NCBI RefSeq assembly: GCF_048820915.1
Contig: NZ_JBMERR010000027.1
Coordinates: 1 to 60,347, forward strand
Length of the DNA: 60,347 nucleotides
From: Cribrihabitans_A pelagius
GTDB taxonomy: Bacteria > Pseudomonadota > Alphaproteobacteria > Rhodobacterales > Rhodobacteraceae
Direction of reading: 5' to 3'
Shown: positions 43,204 to 51,448 of the stretch, in pieces
How the letters are laid out: each line of letters opens with the position of its first letter
Position numbering within the stretch: position 1 is the first letter of the stretch
Notes under the pieces: model-generated
Databases searched by the model: none
What the model was told of the DNA's origin: nothing
Seen by the model: the letters and a program-made list of their open reading frames with translations, nothing else
Translations under genes and position numbers: made by a program

Positions 43204-43650
43204 TCAGCCGGCCGGCAGCACCTGGACGTTCGCCAGCTCCGTCAGCGGCAGGCCCAGCGCCCGCATCGCCTCGATCGACAGGCGGCTGCCGGCGGTTGCC
43301 GCGCCTACTGCGGGCTTAAGCGTCACCACCGCCTCGCTGCCTCGGGCAGAACGCACGCGGGCCTGCTGCTCGCTGGTAACCAGAGGGGTTTCCATCCACA
43401 TACCCGGCACCGAAGGATCGCCGAGCGAGGCCACCGTGGCGGCCGAACTGTCAAAGGCGGGCGCGGAGCTGTCCGCGCCCCCCGCCTGTCGCGTCTCCTG
43501 GGGAGCCGCCTGCGGCTGCGGCCGCGTCTTGAAGGCGCCGGAGCCGCCCGAGCCGCCCGAACCGCCTTTCAGAACCGAGGAGTTGATCTGGACGGCGTCA
43601 CAGGCCGCCAGCATGGAAACCGCAGAAAGGGCTATGATTGTCATACGCAT
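43204..43650 (-). CDS. Predicted lipoprotein with RlpA-like C-terminal segment
   Basis: Predicted 148 aa. MRMTIIALSAVSMLAACDA is a lipoprotein signal with lipobox LAAC (Cys17). A Gly/Ser- and then Gln/Pro-rich low-complexity linker (KGGSGGSGGSG) extends to about residue 75. The C-terminal domain, including VPGMWMETPLVTSEQQARV, LKPAVGAATAGSRLSIEAMR and ALGLPLTELANVQVL, resembles the double-psi barrel edge of RlpA-type or related cell-wall proteins, without the catalytic Asp pattern. Function unknown; cell-envelope role likely. Confidence 0.6.
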   Translation of the reverse strand: MRMTIIALSAVSMLAACDAVQINSSVLKGGSGGSGGSGAFKTRPQPQAAPQETRQAGGADSSAPAFDSSAATVASLGDPSVPGMWMETPLVTSEQQARVRSARGSEAVVTLKPAVGAATAGSRLSIEAMRALGLPLTELANVQVLPAG

Positions 43651-43704
43651 GGGGCGACACTAGCTTTGCGCGAAACTGTTTGCCAGACGCAAAAGCCATC
43701 GCCT

Positions 43705-43734
43705 CTTGCCGGCGGCGGTGCCCCGCTTTACCTA
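43705..43734 (+). promoter_or_regulatory. Candidate moaA promoter giving little or no leader
   Basis: CTTGCC (43705-43710), an 18-base spacer and TACCTA (43729-43734). The -10 ends six bases before ATG 43741, so the mRNA would begin at the start codon. AGGAGG overlaps this interval but would be just one base from the ATG, too close for a normal Shine-Dalgarno interaction. Confidence 0.4.
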
Positions 43735-43740
43735 GGAGGC

Positions 43741-44748
43741 ATGACAGCTCCGCTTATCGATCCCTTCGCCCGCGCTATCACCTACCTGCGCGTCTCGGTC
43801 ACCGACCGCTGCGACTTCCGCTGCGTCTATTGCATGTCGGAAAATATGACCTTTCTGCCCAAGAAGGACCTGCTGACGCTGGAGGAGCTGGACCGGATGT
43901 GTTCGACCTTCATCCGGCTGGGGGTGGAGAAACTGCGCATCACCGGCGGCGAGCCGCTGGTGCGCCGCGATATCCTGACGTTCTTCCGCTCGATGACCCG
44001 GCACCTGGACAGCGGCGCGCTGAAGGAGCTGACGCTGACCACCAACGGCTCGCAGCTGGAAAAACACGCCCAGGCGCTGTTCGACGCAGGCGTGCGCCGG
44101 GTGAATGTCTCGCTCGACACGCTGGAGGAGCAGAAATTCGCGGATGTGACCCGCTGGGGCCGCCTGCCTCAGGTGCTGCGCGGCATCGACGCGGCCCAGA
44201 AGGCGGGGCTGCGGGTGAAGATCAACGCGGTGGCGCTCAAGGGATTCAACGAACCCGAGCTGCCCGCCATCACCCGCTGGTGCGCCGAGCGCGGCATCGA
44301 CCTCACCTGGATCGAGGTGATGCCTATGGGCGATCTCGGCAACGAGGACCGGCTGGACCAGTACTGGTCGCTGAAGGACGTGCGCCGGGAATACGAGAAC
44401 CACTACACCGTCACCGACCTGGCCGAGCGCAGCGGCGGACCGGCCCGCTATGTGCGGCTGGAAGAGACCGGCCAGAAGATCGGCTTCATCACCCCCCTCA
44501 GCCATAACTTCTGCGAAAGCTGCAACCGGGTGCGGCTGACCTGCACCGGCGAGCTCTACATGTGCCTCGGCCAGGAGGACATGGCCGACCTGCGCGCGCC
44601 CCTGCGTGACCATCCGGACAGCGAGGCACCGCTGGAGAACGCCATCCGCGAGGCGATCACGCTCAAGCCCAAGGGCCACGATTTCGACTACTCCCGGCAG
44701 CAGGTCGGCGGCCAGATGAGCCGCCACATGAGCCACACCGGCGGCTGA
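43741..44748 (+). CDS. moaA: GTP 3-prime,8-cyclase of molybdenum cofactor synthesis
   Basis: Predicted 335 aa radical-SAM enzyme, first step of molybdopterin synthesis. The N-terminal [4Fe-4S] ligands are Cys24, Cys28 and Cys31 (CDFRCVYC); ITGGEPLVRRD follows. The second cluster near the C-terminus uses Cys258, Cys261 and Cys275, and the protein ends in Gly-Gly, as active MoaA requires. No other moa genes are nearby. waaA starts one base after the stop codon. Confidence 0.97.
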   Translation: MTAPLIDPFARAITYLRVSVTDRCDFRCVYCMSENMTFLPKKDLLTLEELDRMCSTFIRLGVEKLRITGGEPLVRRDILTFFRSMTRHLDSGALKELTLTTNGSQLEKHAQALFDAGVRRVNVSLDTLEEQKFADVTRWGRLPQVLRGIDAAQKAGLRVKINAVALKGFNEPELPAITRWCAERGIDLTWIEVMPMGDLGNEDRLDQYWSLKDVRREYENHYTVTDLAERSGGPARYVRLEETGQKIGFITPLSHNFCESCNRVRLTCTGELYMCLGQEDMADLRAPLRDHPDSEAPLENAIREAITLKPKGHDFDYSRQQVGGQMSRHMSHTGG

Positions 44749-44749
44749 G

Positions 44750-46075
44750 ATGCCCGGACCCGGTGGCGCGCAGCCGACGCTGCTCTATTCGCTCTATCGC
44801 GGTGCCAGTGCACTGATCGCGCCGCTTGCCTGGCGCAGGGTGGCTGCCCGCTTGCGCGCCTATGGCCTGCCCGAAGAACGGGTCCGCGAGCGGCTCGGCC
44901 ATGCCTCCCTGCCGCGGCCTCCCGGGCAGCTGATCTGGTTTCATGCGGCTTCGGTCGGGGAAAGCCTGTCGGTGCTGACCCTGATCCGCCGCATCGGCGA
45001 GCTGGCGCCGGATGCGGAATTCCTCATCACCTCCGGCACGCCGACCTCGGCCGAGCTGGTCGCCAAACGGATGCCGCCGCGCTGCCGCCACCAGTTCCCG
45101 CCGCTCGATACCGCCGCCGCGGTGGAGCGCTTCCTGGACCACTGGAAGCCCAATCTGGGGGTATTCGTGGAAAGCGAGCTGTGGCCGCAGATGCTGGTGC
45201 GGGCGCGCCAAACGGGCTGCCCGCTGGTGCTGTTGAATGCGCGCCTCTCCGACCGTTCGGTCGCAGGCTGGCAGAAACGCCCGGCCACCGCGCGCTTCAT
45301 CCTCGGCCAGTTCGCGCTGTTTCTCACCCAGAACCGCAAGACAGCCGATAACCTGCGCGCCATCGGCGCCGCCCCGGACCGTATCCGCCCAGGCAGCAAT
45401 CTCAAGGCGGTCTCTGCCCCGCTGCCGGTGGACCAGACCGCACTGGCCGAGGTTCGCAGCGCACTCGGAACGCGCCCGGTCTGGGTTGCCTCCTCCACCC
45501 ACGCAGGCGAGGAGGAGGTGGTGCTTGCGGCCCACAAGGCGCTGCTTGCGCAGCATCCGGACCTTTGCCTGCTGCTCGCCCCCCGCCACCCGGAGCGCGG
45601 CAGCGAAGCAGAGGCGCTGATCGCGGAGGCAGGCCTCACCTCTGCCCGCCGCAGTCAGGGCGAGCTGCTGGCGCCGGAAATCCAGGTCTACCTCGCCGAC
45701 ACGCTGGGCGAAGTCGGAACCTGGTATGCGCTCACCCCCCTGGTTTTCCTCGGTGGCTCACTGCGCGAGATCGGCGGCCACAACCCGTACGAGGTGATGC
45801 AGGCCGGCGCCGCCGTAATCACCGGGCCGGGCCACTACAATTTCGCCGAAACCTACGCCGAGCTGACCCGCGAGGGCGCAGCGGTGGAGGTGGAGAATGC
45901 CGGGGGGCTCTGCCGGGAAATCACCCGCTGGCTGGCGGAGCCCGAGACGCTCGACACCGCGCGCCGCGCCGCCGCCGCCTTCATCTCGCGCCAGTCGGAC
46001 CAATTGGACAACACAGTGGAGGCGCTGCTCAAGCTGCTGCCTGCCGCAGAAGGAGACCCCGATGGTCAAGGTTGA
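44750..46075 (+). CDS. waaA: 3-deoxy-D-manno-octulosonic acid (Kdo) transferase
   Basis: Predicted 441 aa, GT30 family, membrane-associated. Transfers Kdo from CMP-Kdo to lipid A precursor. The hydrophobic N-terminal anchor (residues 10-30) is followed by LIWFHAASVGESLS, FVESELWPQ (conserved glutamates, including the catalytic one), and in the second domain STHAGEEEVVLAAHK, LAPRHPERG and FLGGSLREIGGHNPYE. Overlaps the next glycosyltransferase by 14 bases; the pair fits LPS inner-core synthesis. Confidence 0.94.
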   Translation: MPGPGGAQPTLLYSLYRGASALIAPLAWRRVAARLRAYGLPEERVRERLGHASLPRPPGQLIWFHAASVGESLSVLTLIRRIGELAPDAEFLITSGTPTSAELVAKRMPPRCRHQFPPLDTAAAVERFLDHWKPNLGVFVESELWPQMLVRARQTGCPLVLLNARLSDRSVAGWQKRPATARFILGQFALFLTQNRKTADNLRAIGAAPDRIRPGSNLKAVSAPLPVDQTALAEVRSALGTRPVWVASSTHAGEEEVVLAAHKALLAQHPDLCLLLAPRHPERGSEAEALIAEAGLTSARRSQGELLAPEIQVYLADTLGEVGTWYALTPLVFLGGSLREIGGHNPYEVMQAGAAVITGPGHYNFAETYAELTREGAAVEVENAGGLCREITRWLAEPETLDTARRAAAAFISRQSDQLDNTVEALLKLLPAAEGDPDGQG

Positions 46076-47120
46076 CCCCCGCACGGTCGAAGTCATCGCC
46101 CCGAACTTCAAGCGCCGCCTGTCGGGCGTGACCGCCACCATCGTGCGTCTGGTGCCCCTGCAGCGCAAGCAGATCGCCATTGCCACGGCCGGCGCGGGCC
46201 TGCCGGATCACCTGCCGCATCTGGAGGCGGGCGAGCTTCTTTTGATGCCGCGCAACGGCCCCGCAGGCGCCCGCGTCTGGCACGCCCGCCGCAACACCGA
46301 AATGCTGGCCGGGCTGGCGCTGAAGTACATTTTCGGCAAGCGGCTGAAGCTGCTGTTCACCTCCGCCTCGCAGCGGCATCACTCGAACTATACCAAATGG
46401 CTGATCTCGCAGATGGACCGGGTCATCGCCACCTCGGCCAAGGGCGCGGCCTATCTGGAGAAACCGGCTCAGGTGGTGCACCACGGCATCGACACCGCCA
46501 CCTTCGCACCGTCCGCGGACAAACCGGCGCTGCGGCGCGAACTGGGCCTGCCCGAAGACGCCCTGCTGATCGGCTGCTACGGCCGCATCCGCGCGCAGAA
46601 GGGCACGGATGTCTTTGTCGGCGCGATGCTCGACGTGCTGAAAGACCACCCCCGCGCCGCGGCCGTGGTGATGGGACGGGCGACCGAGAAACACATGCAG
46701 TTCGAAAGGGATCTGCGCGCGAGGGTGGAGGCCGCTGGCCTCAAAGACCGGCTGCTGTTCCCCCCCGAGGTGCCGGTCTGGGAAGTTGCGCGCTGGTATC
46801 AGGCGCTGGACCTCTACGTGGCACCGCAGCGCTGGGAGGGCTTCGGGCTCACCCCTCTTGAAGCCATGTCCTGCGGCGTGCCGGTGGTCGCCACCCGCGC
46901 CGGCGCCTTTGAAGAGATGGTCGCGCCGGGCGAAACCGGCCTGCTGATCGACCCCGGCGACACCGCGCAGATGGTGGAGGCCATCAAGGAGGTGCTGGGC
47001 ACCGAAGGCCGGCTGCAAGCCTGGTCAAAAGCCGCGCGCAAACACGCGGTCACCAATTTCGCGCTCGAAAAAGAAGCCGGCACGCTGGTCGCGATCTACC
47101 GCGAGATGCTCGAGCACTAG
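46062..47120 (+). CDS. Glycosyltransferase family 4, LPS core type (LpcC-like)
   Basis: Predicted 352 aa. ATG 46062 lies inside the waaA 3-prime end, with AAGGAG eight bases upstream. Retaining GT-B fold: HHGIDTATFAP, GCYGRIRAQKGTDVF, and the nucleotide-sugar site RWEGFGLTPLEAMSCGVPV (E-x7-E). It resembles the rhizobial LpcC mannosyltransferase that adds mannose to Kdo; coupling to waaA agrees. The sugar and acceptor are inferred from context. Confidence 0.85.
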   Translation: MVKVDPRTVEVIAPNFKRRLSGVTATIVRLVPLQRKQIAIATAGAGLPDHLPHLEAGELLLMPRNGPAGARVWHARRNTEMLAGLALKYIFGKRLKLLFTSASQRHHSNYTKWLISQMDRVIATSAKGAAYLEKPAQVVHHGIDTATFAPSADKPALRRELGLPEDALLIGCYGRIRAQKGTDVFVGAMLDVLKDHPRAAAVVMGRATEKHMQFERDLRARVEAAGLKDRLLFPPEVPVWEVARWYQALDLYVAPQRWEGFGLTPLEAMSCGVPVVATRAGAFEEMVAPGETGLLIDPGDTAQMVEAIKEVLGTEGRLQAWSKAARKHAVTNFALEKEAGTLVAIYREMLEH

Positions 47121-47186
47121 ACCCTGAATCGCCGCACTTTTGGGCTCCCACTGAAAGAAACCGGGCCAGCGCCCGCGCGCCGCCCG

Positions 47187-47265
47187 GCTTCTTCTGGCGG
47201 GAAATATCCTCGGGGGTGAATTGCCCCGGGCGTGCCCGGGGCAAGAGGGGGCAGACAGCCCCCTC
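47187..47265 (-). repeat. Dispersed repeat, copy 3 (reverse), with two hairpins
   Basis: Read on the minus strand it gives CCCCCGAGGATATTTCCCGC then CAGAAGAAG. Next to it (plus 47221-47244) TTGCCCCGGGC-GT-GCCCGGGGCAA forms an 11-base stem, and 47245-47265 forms GAGGGGG...CCCCCTC. The block fills the gap between convergent glycosyltransferase and M20 genes and may also act as a bidirectional terminator. Confidence 0.65.
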
Positions 47266-47276
47266 CCCCGCGTGCC

Positions 47277-48440
47277 TCAGGCCGCAGGCATCCGCTGTTC
47301 TACGATTCCCGCCCACCAGCTGCAGCCGGCCGGTATGGCCTCGTCGTTGAAGTTGTACTCCGGATGGTGCACGGCGGCGGTGTCGCCATTGCCGACCAGG
47401 ATATAAGCGCCGGGGCGTTCCTCCAGCATGAAGGCGAAGTCCTCGCCGCCCATGACCAGCGGTGCCTCGTCACAGTTGCCCGAGATATCTGCGGCCACCT
47501 TGGCGGCAAACTCGGTCTGCTCCTCGTGGTTCGCCATCACCGGGTAGCCGCGGTGGTAGGTGACATCGGCACTGCCGCCGAAGGTTGCGGCGACGCCCGC
47601 GCAGATCTCCTTGATGCGCTTCTCCGCCAGATCGCGCATTTCGCCCGACATGGTGCGCACGGTTCCCTTGATCTGCACCTTCTGCGGGATCACGTTGAAC
47701 GCCTTCGAAGAGGTCTCGAACGACGTCACCGAAACCACGATCTGATGCACCGGGTCGGCATTGCGCGACGCGATGGTCTGCAGCGCCAGCACCGCCTGTG
47801 CCGCCATCACCGTGGTGTCGATGGTCTCCTGCGGCTTGGCGGCATGGCCGCCGCGGCCCTCGAAGGTGATGTCGAACTGGTCGGTGGCGGCAAAGAAGGC
47901 GCCCGGGCGGATCGAGAAGGAGCCCACGGGGCGGCCCGGCCAGTTGTGCATGCCGTAGAGCTCCTGGATGTTCCAGCGGTCCATCATGCCGTCGTCGCAC
48001 ATCTCCTTGCCGCCGCCGCCGCCTTCTTCGGCGGGCTGGAAGATCACCACCACGGTGCCGTCGAAGTTGCGGGTCTCCGACAGGTACTTGGCCGCGCCCA
48101 GCAGCATCGCGGTGTGGCCGTCATGGCCGCAGGCGTGCATCGCGCCGGGGGTCTTGGAGGCGTATTCCACCCCGGTCTGCTCGTGGATCGGCAGCGCGTC
48201 CATGTCGGCGCGCAGCCCGATCACCTTGCCCGAAGTGTCGGACTTGCCCTTGATCACGCCGACAACGCCGGTGCGGCCGATGCCGGTCACCACCTCATCG
48301 CAGCCGAATACCTTCAGCTTCTCCGCCACCAGCGCGCTGGTGCGGTGGGTGTCGAAGAGGATCTCGGGGTTTTCGTGGATGTCGCGGCGCCAGGCGGTGA
48401 TTTCGTCCTGAAGTTCGGCAAAGCGGTTCTTGACCGGCAT
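47277..48440 (-). CDS. M20D amidohydrolase (hippurate/N-acyl-amino-acid hydrolase type), copy A
   Basis: Predicted 387 aa. Zinc- or manganese-dependent hydrolase that removes acyl groups from amino acids. Metal ligands are seen in MHACGHDGH, QPAEEGGGGG and the C-terminal VHHPEYNF; the dimerisation domain carries GRGGHAAKP; GGEDFAFMLEERPGAY is present. It has no signal peptide, so it is cytoplasmic. AAGGAG lies eight bases before ATG 48440. It is the third of three tandem paralogs that all begin MPxKNRFAE and end RMPAA. The acyl and amino-acid specificity cannot be read from the sequence. Confidence 0.92.
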   Translation of the reverse strand: MPVKNRFAELQDEITAWRRDIHENPEILFDTHRTSALVAEKLKVFGCDEVVTGIGRTGVVGVIKGKSDTSGKVIGLRADMDALPIHEQTGVEYASKTPGAMHACGHDGHTAMLLGAAKYLSETRNFDGTVVVIFQPAEEGGGGGKEMCDDGMMDRWNIQELYGMHNWPGRPVGSFSIRPGAFFAATDQFDITFEGRGGHAAKPQETIDTTVMAAQAVLALQTIASRNADPVHQIVVSVTSFETSSKAFNVIPQKVQIKGTVRTMSGEMRDLAEKRIKEICAGVAATFGGSADVTYHRGYPVMANHEEQTEFAAKVAADISGNCDEAPLVMGGEDFAFMLEERPGAYILVGNGDTAAVHHPEYNFNDEAIPAGCSWWAGIVEQRMPAA

Positions 48441-48484
48441 GATATGTACTCCTTGTGTCAGATTTGCCCGGAGGGTGCTGGCCC

Positions 48485-48505
48485 GCCCGGAGTATTCGGT
48501 TTTGT
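48485..48505 (+). repeat. Dispersed repeat, copy 4 (short)
   Basis: CCCGCCCGGAGTATTCGG in the gap between two M20 genes keeps the CCGGAGTATT core but lacks the hairpin and the AGAAG tail. Probably a degraded copy. Confidence 0.35.
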
Positions 48506-48510
48506 CTCGA

Positions 48511-49674
48511 TCAGGCCGCGGGCATGCGGCGTTCGACGATCTCGGCGAACCAGCTGCAGCCCTGCGGGATGATGGTGTCGTTAAAGTCGTACTCCGGGTG
48601 GTGCAGCCCGGGGCCGAAACCGTTGCCGAGGCGGATCATCGCGCCGGGGCGGGCCTCCAGCATGAAGGAGAAGTCTTCGCCCCCCATGCCCAGCGGCGGC
48701 TCCACCGCGTGCCCCGCCACCGCTTCGGCGGCCTCACGCGCATGGGCGGCGGCCTCGGCATCGTTGATGGTGACCGGCACGCCGAGGGTGAAGGCAACTT
48801 CGGCGCTGCCGCCGAAGGCCGCGGCGGCGCTCACGGCGATCTCCTCCAGCCGCTGGCGCATCTGCGCGCGCACCTCGGGCGAATGGGTGCGGATAGTGCC
48901 GCGCAGCTCGGCCCGGTCGGGGATCACGTTGAACACCTTGGAAGACGTCTCGGCAGAGGTGACGGAGAGCACGCCCTCGCGCACCGGGTCCACGTTGCGG
49001 GCCACTACAGACTGCAGCGCGCAGATCAGATGCGCCATCATCACCGTTGTATCCACCGTTTCATGCGGCTTGGCGGCATGGCCGCCGCGGCCCTGCAGGG
49101 TGATGGTGAACTCGTCGACCGATGCGAGGATCGGTCCTTTCCGGATTGCGAAGGTCCCTGCCTCCAGCCCCGGCGCGTTGTGGATGGCGTAGATCTCCTG
49201 GATGCCGAAGCGTTCCATCAGCCCGTCCTTGCACATCGCCTCCGCGCCGTTGCCGCCCTCCTCGGCAGGCTGGAAGATCACCACCGCAGTGCCATCGAAA
49301 TTGCGGGTCTCGGCGAGGTATTTGGCGGCCCCCAGAAGCATCGCGGTATGGCCATCGTGGCCGCAGGCGTGCATGGCGCCGGGAATGGCGGAGGCATGCG
49401 GGCGCGCGCCCTGCTCCTGCATCGGCAGCGCGTCCATGTCGGCGCGCAAGCCGATGGCGCGGCCCGCGGTATCCGAGCGGCCCCGGATCACGCCGACAAC
49501 ACCGGTGCGGCCGATGCCGGTCACCACCTCGTCGCAGCCGAACTCCGCGAGCTTCTCCGCCACCAGCGCGCTGGTGCGGCGGGTGTCATAGAGGATCTCC
49601 GGATGCCGGTGGATGTCCCGCCGCCAGACGGCCGCTTCATCGGAGAGTTCGGCAAAGCGGTTCTTCACGGGCAT
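48511..49674 (-). CDS. M20D amidohydrolase, copy B
   Basis: Predicted 387 aa, same family and same architecture as its neighbours: metal residues in MHACGHDGH, QPAEEGGNG and LHHPEYDF, and GGEDFSFMLEARPGA. GGAGG lies within the stop region of copy C, so translation of the two is coupled across an 11-base gap. Differences from copy A cluster in the substrate region (AIHNAPGLEAGTFAIRKGP instead of GMHNWPGRPVG), suggesting a different acyl or side-chain preference. Confidence 0.92.
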   Translation of the reverse strand: MPVKNRFAELSDEAAVWRRDIHRHPEILYDTRRTSALVAEKLAEFGCDEVVTGIGRTGVVGVIRGRSDTAGRAIGLRADMDALPMQEQGARPHASAIPGAMHACGHDGHTAMLLGAAKYLAETRNFDGTAVVIFQPAEEGGNGAEAMCKDGLMERFGIQEIYAIHNAPGLEAGTFAIRKGPILASVDEFTITLQGRGGHAAKPHETVDTTVMMAHLICALQSVVARNVDPVREGVLSVTSAETSSKVFNVIPDRAELRGTIRTHSPEVRAQMRQRLEEIAVSAAAAFGGSAEVAFTLGVPVTINDAEAAAHAREAAEAVAGHAVEPPLGMGGEDFSFMLEARPGAMIRLGNGFGPGLHHPEYDFNDTIIPQGCSWFAEIVERRMPAA

Positions 49675-49685
49675 TCGGGTCCTCC

Positions 49686-50852
49686 TCAGGCCGCGGGCAT
49701 GCGGCGTTCGACAAGCTCGGCAAACCAGCTGCAGCCGAGCGGTATGGCGTCATCGTCAAAGACATAAGCCGGGTGATGGCACATCGCGGTGTCGCCGTTG
49801 CCGAGGAAGATATAGGCGCCGGGCCGTTCTTCCAGCATGTAGGAGAAATCCTCCGACGGGGTGATCGGCGGCGTGTCGTCATCGACCCTGGCAGCCACCG
49901 CGCGGGCGGCTTCCACCGCAAACTCCGTCTCCGCCCCGGTGTTGATGGTGACCGGGTAGCCCGGCGTCCAGGTGACCTTGGCCGCCGCGCCAAAGGCCGA
50001 GGCAGTGTCCTCCGCCACCCGGCGCACGCGCGCCTCGGCCAGCTCGCGGCACTCGGGGTCGAGCGTGCGCACGGTGCCTTGCAGACGCGCGGTGTGGGCT
50101 ATCACGTTCGACGCGGTGCTGTCGGTTTCAAAGGTGCCCACGGTCAGCACCACGCGCTTCAGCGGGTCGATGTTGCGCGACACGATGGAATGCAGCGAGA
50201 CCACGATCTGCGAGGCGACCAGCGTGGTGTCGATCGCGTCATGCGGCGTCGCGGCATGGCCGCCCTTGCCGGTCACCTCGATCTCAAACTCGTCCGAGGA
50301 GGCCATCAGCGCGCCGGGCCGGGTGGCAAACTCGCCCACCGGCAGGCCCGGCATGTTGTGCAGCCCGTAGACCTCCTGGATGCCCCAGCGCTGCATCAGC
50401 CCGTCGTCGCACATCGCCTTGCCGCCGCCGCCGCCTTCTTCGGCGGGCTGAAAGATCAGCACCACCTTGCCGTCGAAGTTGCGGGTCTCGGCGAGGTATT
50501 TCGCAGCCCCCAGCAGGATCGCGGTATGGCCGTCATGGCCGCAGGCATGCATCACGCCCGCGGTCTTGGAGGCGTAGTCAACGCCCGAGGCTTCATGAAT
50601 CGGCAGCGCGTCCATGTCGGCCCGCAGCCCGATGACCCTGCCCGAGGTGTCGGTCTTGCCCTCGATCACCGCAACCACGCCGGTGCGGCCGACGCCTTCG
50701 GTGATCCCGGTAATACCGAATTCCCTGAGCCGCGCGGCGACAAATGCGGCGGTCTCGTGGACCTCGTACATCAGTTCGGGGTGTTCATGCAGGTGGTGGC
50801 GCCAGGCGGTGATCTCACCATGCATCTCGGCAAATCTGTTCTTGGCCGGCAT
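49686..50852 (-). CDS. M20D amidohydrolase, copy C
   Basis: Predicted 388 aa. ATG 50852 has AGGAG eight bases upstream, preferred over the frame start 36 bases earlier. MHACGHDGH, QPAEEGGGGG and CHHPAYVF supply the metal ligands. The usual GGEDF motif is altered to PSEDFSYM, a change near the active site that copies A and B do not have. It is the first of the three copies in transcription order, about 100 bases after marR, with its own candidate promoter. Confidence 0.92.
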   Translation of the reverse strand: MPAKNRFAEMHGEITAWRHHLHEHPELMYEVHETAAFVAARLREFGITGITEGVGRTGVVAVIEGKTDTSGRVIGLRADMDALPIHEASGVDYASKTAGVMHACGHDGHTAILLGAAKYLAETRNFDGKVVLIFQPAEEGGGGGKAMCDDGLMQRWGIQEVYGLHNMPGLPVGEFATRPGALMASSDEFEIEVTGKGGHAATPHDAIDTTLVASQIVVSLHSIVSRNIDPLKRVVLTVGTFETDSTASNVIAHTARLQGTVRTLDPECRELAEARVRRVAEDTASAFGAAAKVTWTPGYPVTINTGAETEFAVEAARAVAARVDDDTPPITPSEDFSYMLEERPGAYIFLGNGDTAMCHHPAYVFDDDAIPLGCSWFAELVERRMPAA

Positions 50853-50879
50853 CGCGCTAACTCCTCTCATCTGAGACGA

Positions 50880-50908
50880 TTGGTACAAAACTCACCCGCC
50901 TTTGTCTA
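50880..50908 (-). promoter_or_regulatory. Candidate promoter and operator for the M20 gene set
   Basis: On the minus strand TAGACA (50908-50903), a 17-base spacer and TACCAA (50885-50880). Just downstream lies the inverted repeat TCTCA-TC-TGAGA (50865-50876), where a MarR dimer could block transcription. The -10 is weak. Confidence 0.35.
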
Positions 50909-50955
50909 CGCCCAACAGCGCAGGCGCGCCCGGCCAGCCCGCGGACGCAAGGGGG

Positions 50956-51420
50956 TCACTCCGAACCGGGGCCTTCGGCGGTCAGGAAGGCAACCAGGCT
51001 GGCCTGCAACTCTTCGATCTGCGCGGCCGGCAGGCGGGCGCGCATCTCCTCCCGCACACCGGAGAGCCGTTCGGCCACGTCCTCGATATACGTCCTGCCC
51101 GCGGGCGTCAGGCGCAGGTGCACGGTGCGGCGGTCGGCTTCGGAGCGCTCGCGCTCCAGCAGCCCGCGCTTGGCCAGCTTTTCGACATAGCGGGCCAGGG
51201 TCGCGGTGTTGATCGCCAGAATACCGCCATAGGCGTTCTGCACCAGCCCGGGCTTGCGGTGTATCATGCCCAGAAGGCTGAGGTGCCCCGCCGCAAGGCC
51301 GCTTTCCTTGCCGATCGCCTCGACATACTGCGCGATCATCCGGCCGGCGATCTGCAACAGCACGGCGAAATCCACGTCTTCGTAGATACCGCCCGGAATG
51401 TCCGCGCCCGGCCGGCTCAT
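50956..51420 (-). CDS. MarR-family transcriptional regulator
   Basis: Predicted 154 aa. A winged helix-turn-helix dimer: the first helix carries LLQIAGRMIAQYVEAIGK, the recognition region is INTATLARYVEKLAKRGLLE, and the wing is RERSEADRRTVHLRLTPAGR. MarR proteins are usually repressors released by small aromatic or acidic ligands. It lies between argE-like and M20 genes on the same strand, so it likely controls this locus and perhaps the divergent transporter arm. The frame extends further upstream to 51762, but that part lies inside the deacylase gene. Confidence 0.9.
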   Translation of the reverse strand: MSRPGADIPGGIYEDVDFAVLLQIAGRMIAQYVEAIGKESGLAAGHLSLLGMIHRKPGLVQNAYGGILAINTATLARYVEKLAKRGLLERERSEADRRTVHLRLTPAGRTYIEDVAERLSGVREEMRARLPAAQIEELQASLVAFLTAEGPGSE

Positions 51421-51448
51421 CGCGGCCTGCCTGTCCGGCTGCGGACGC

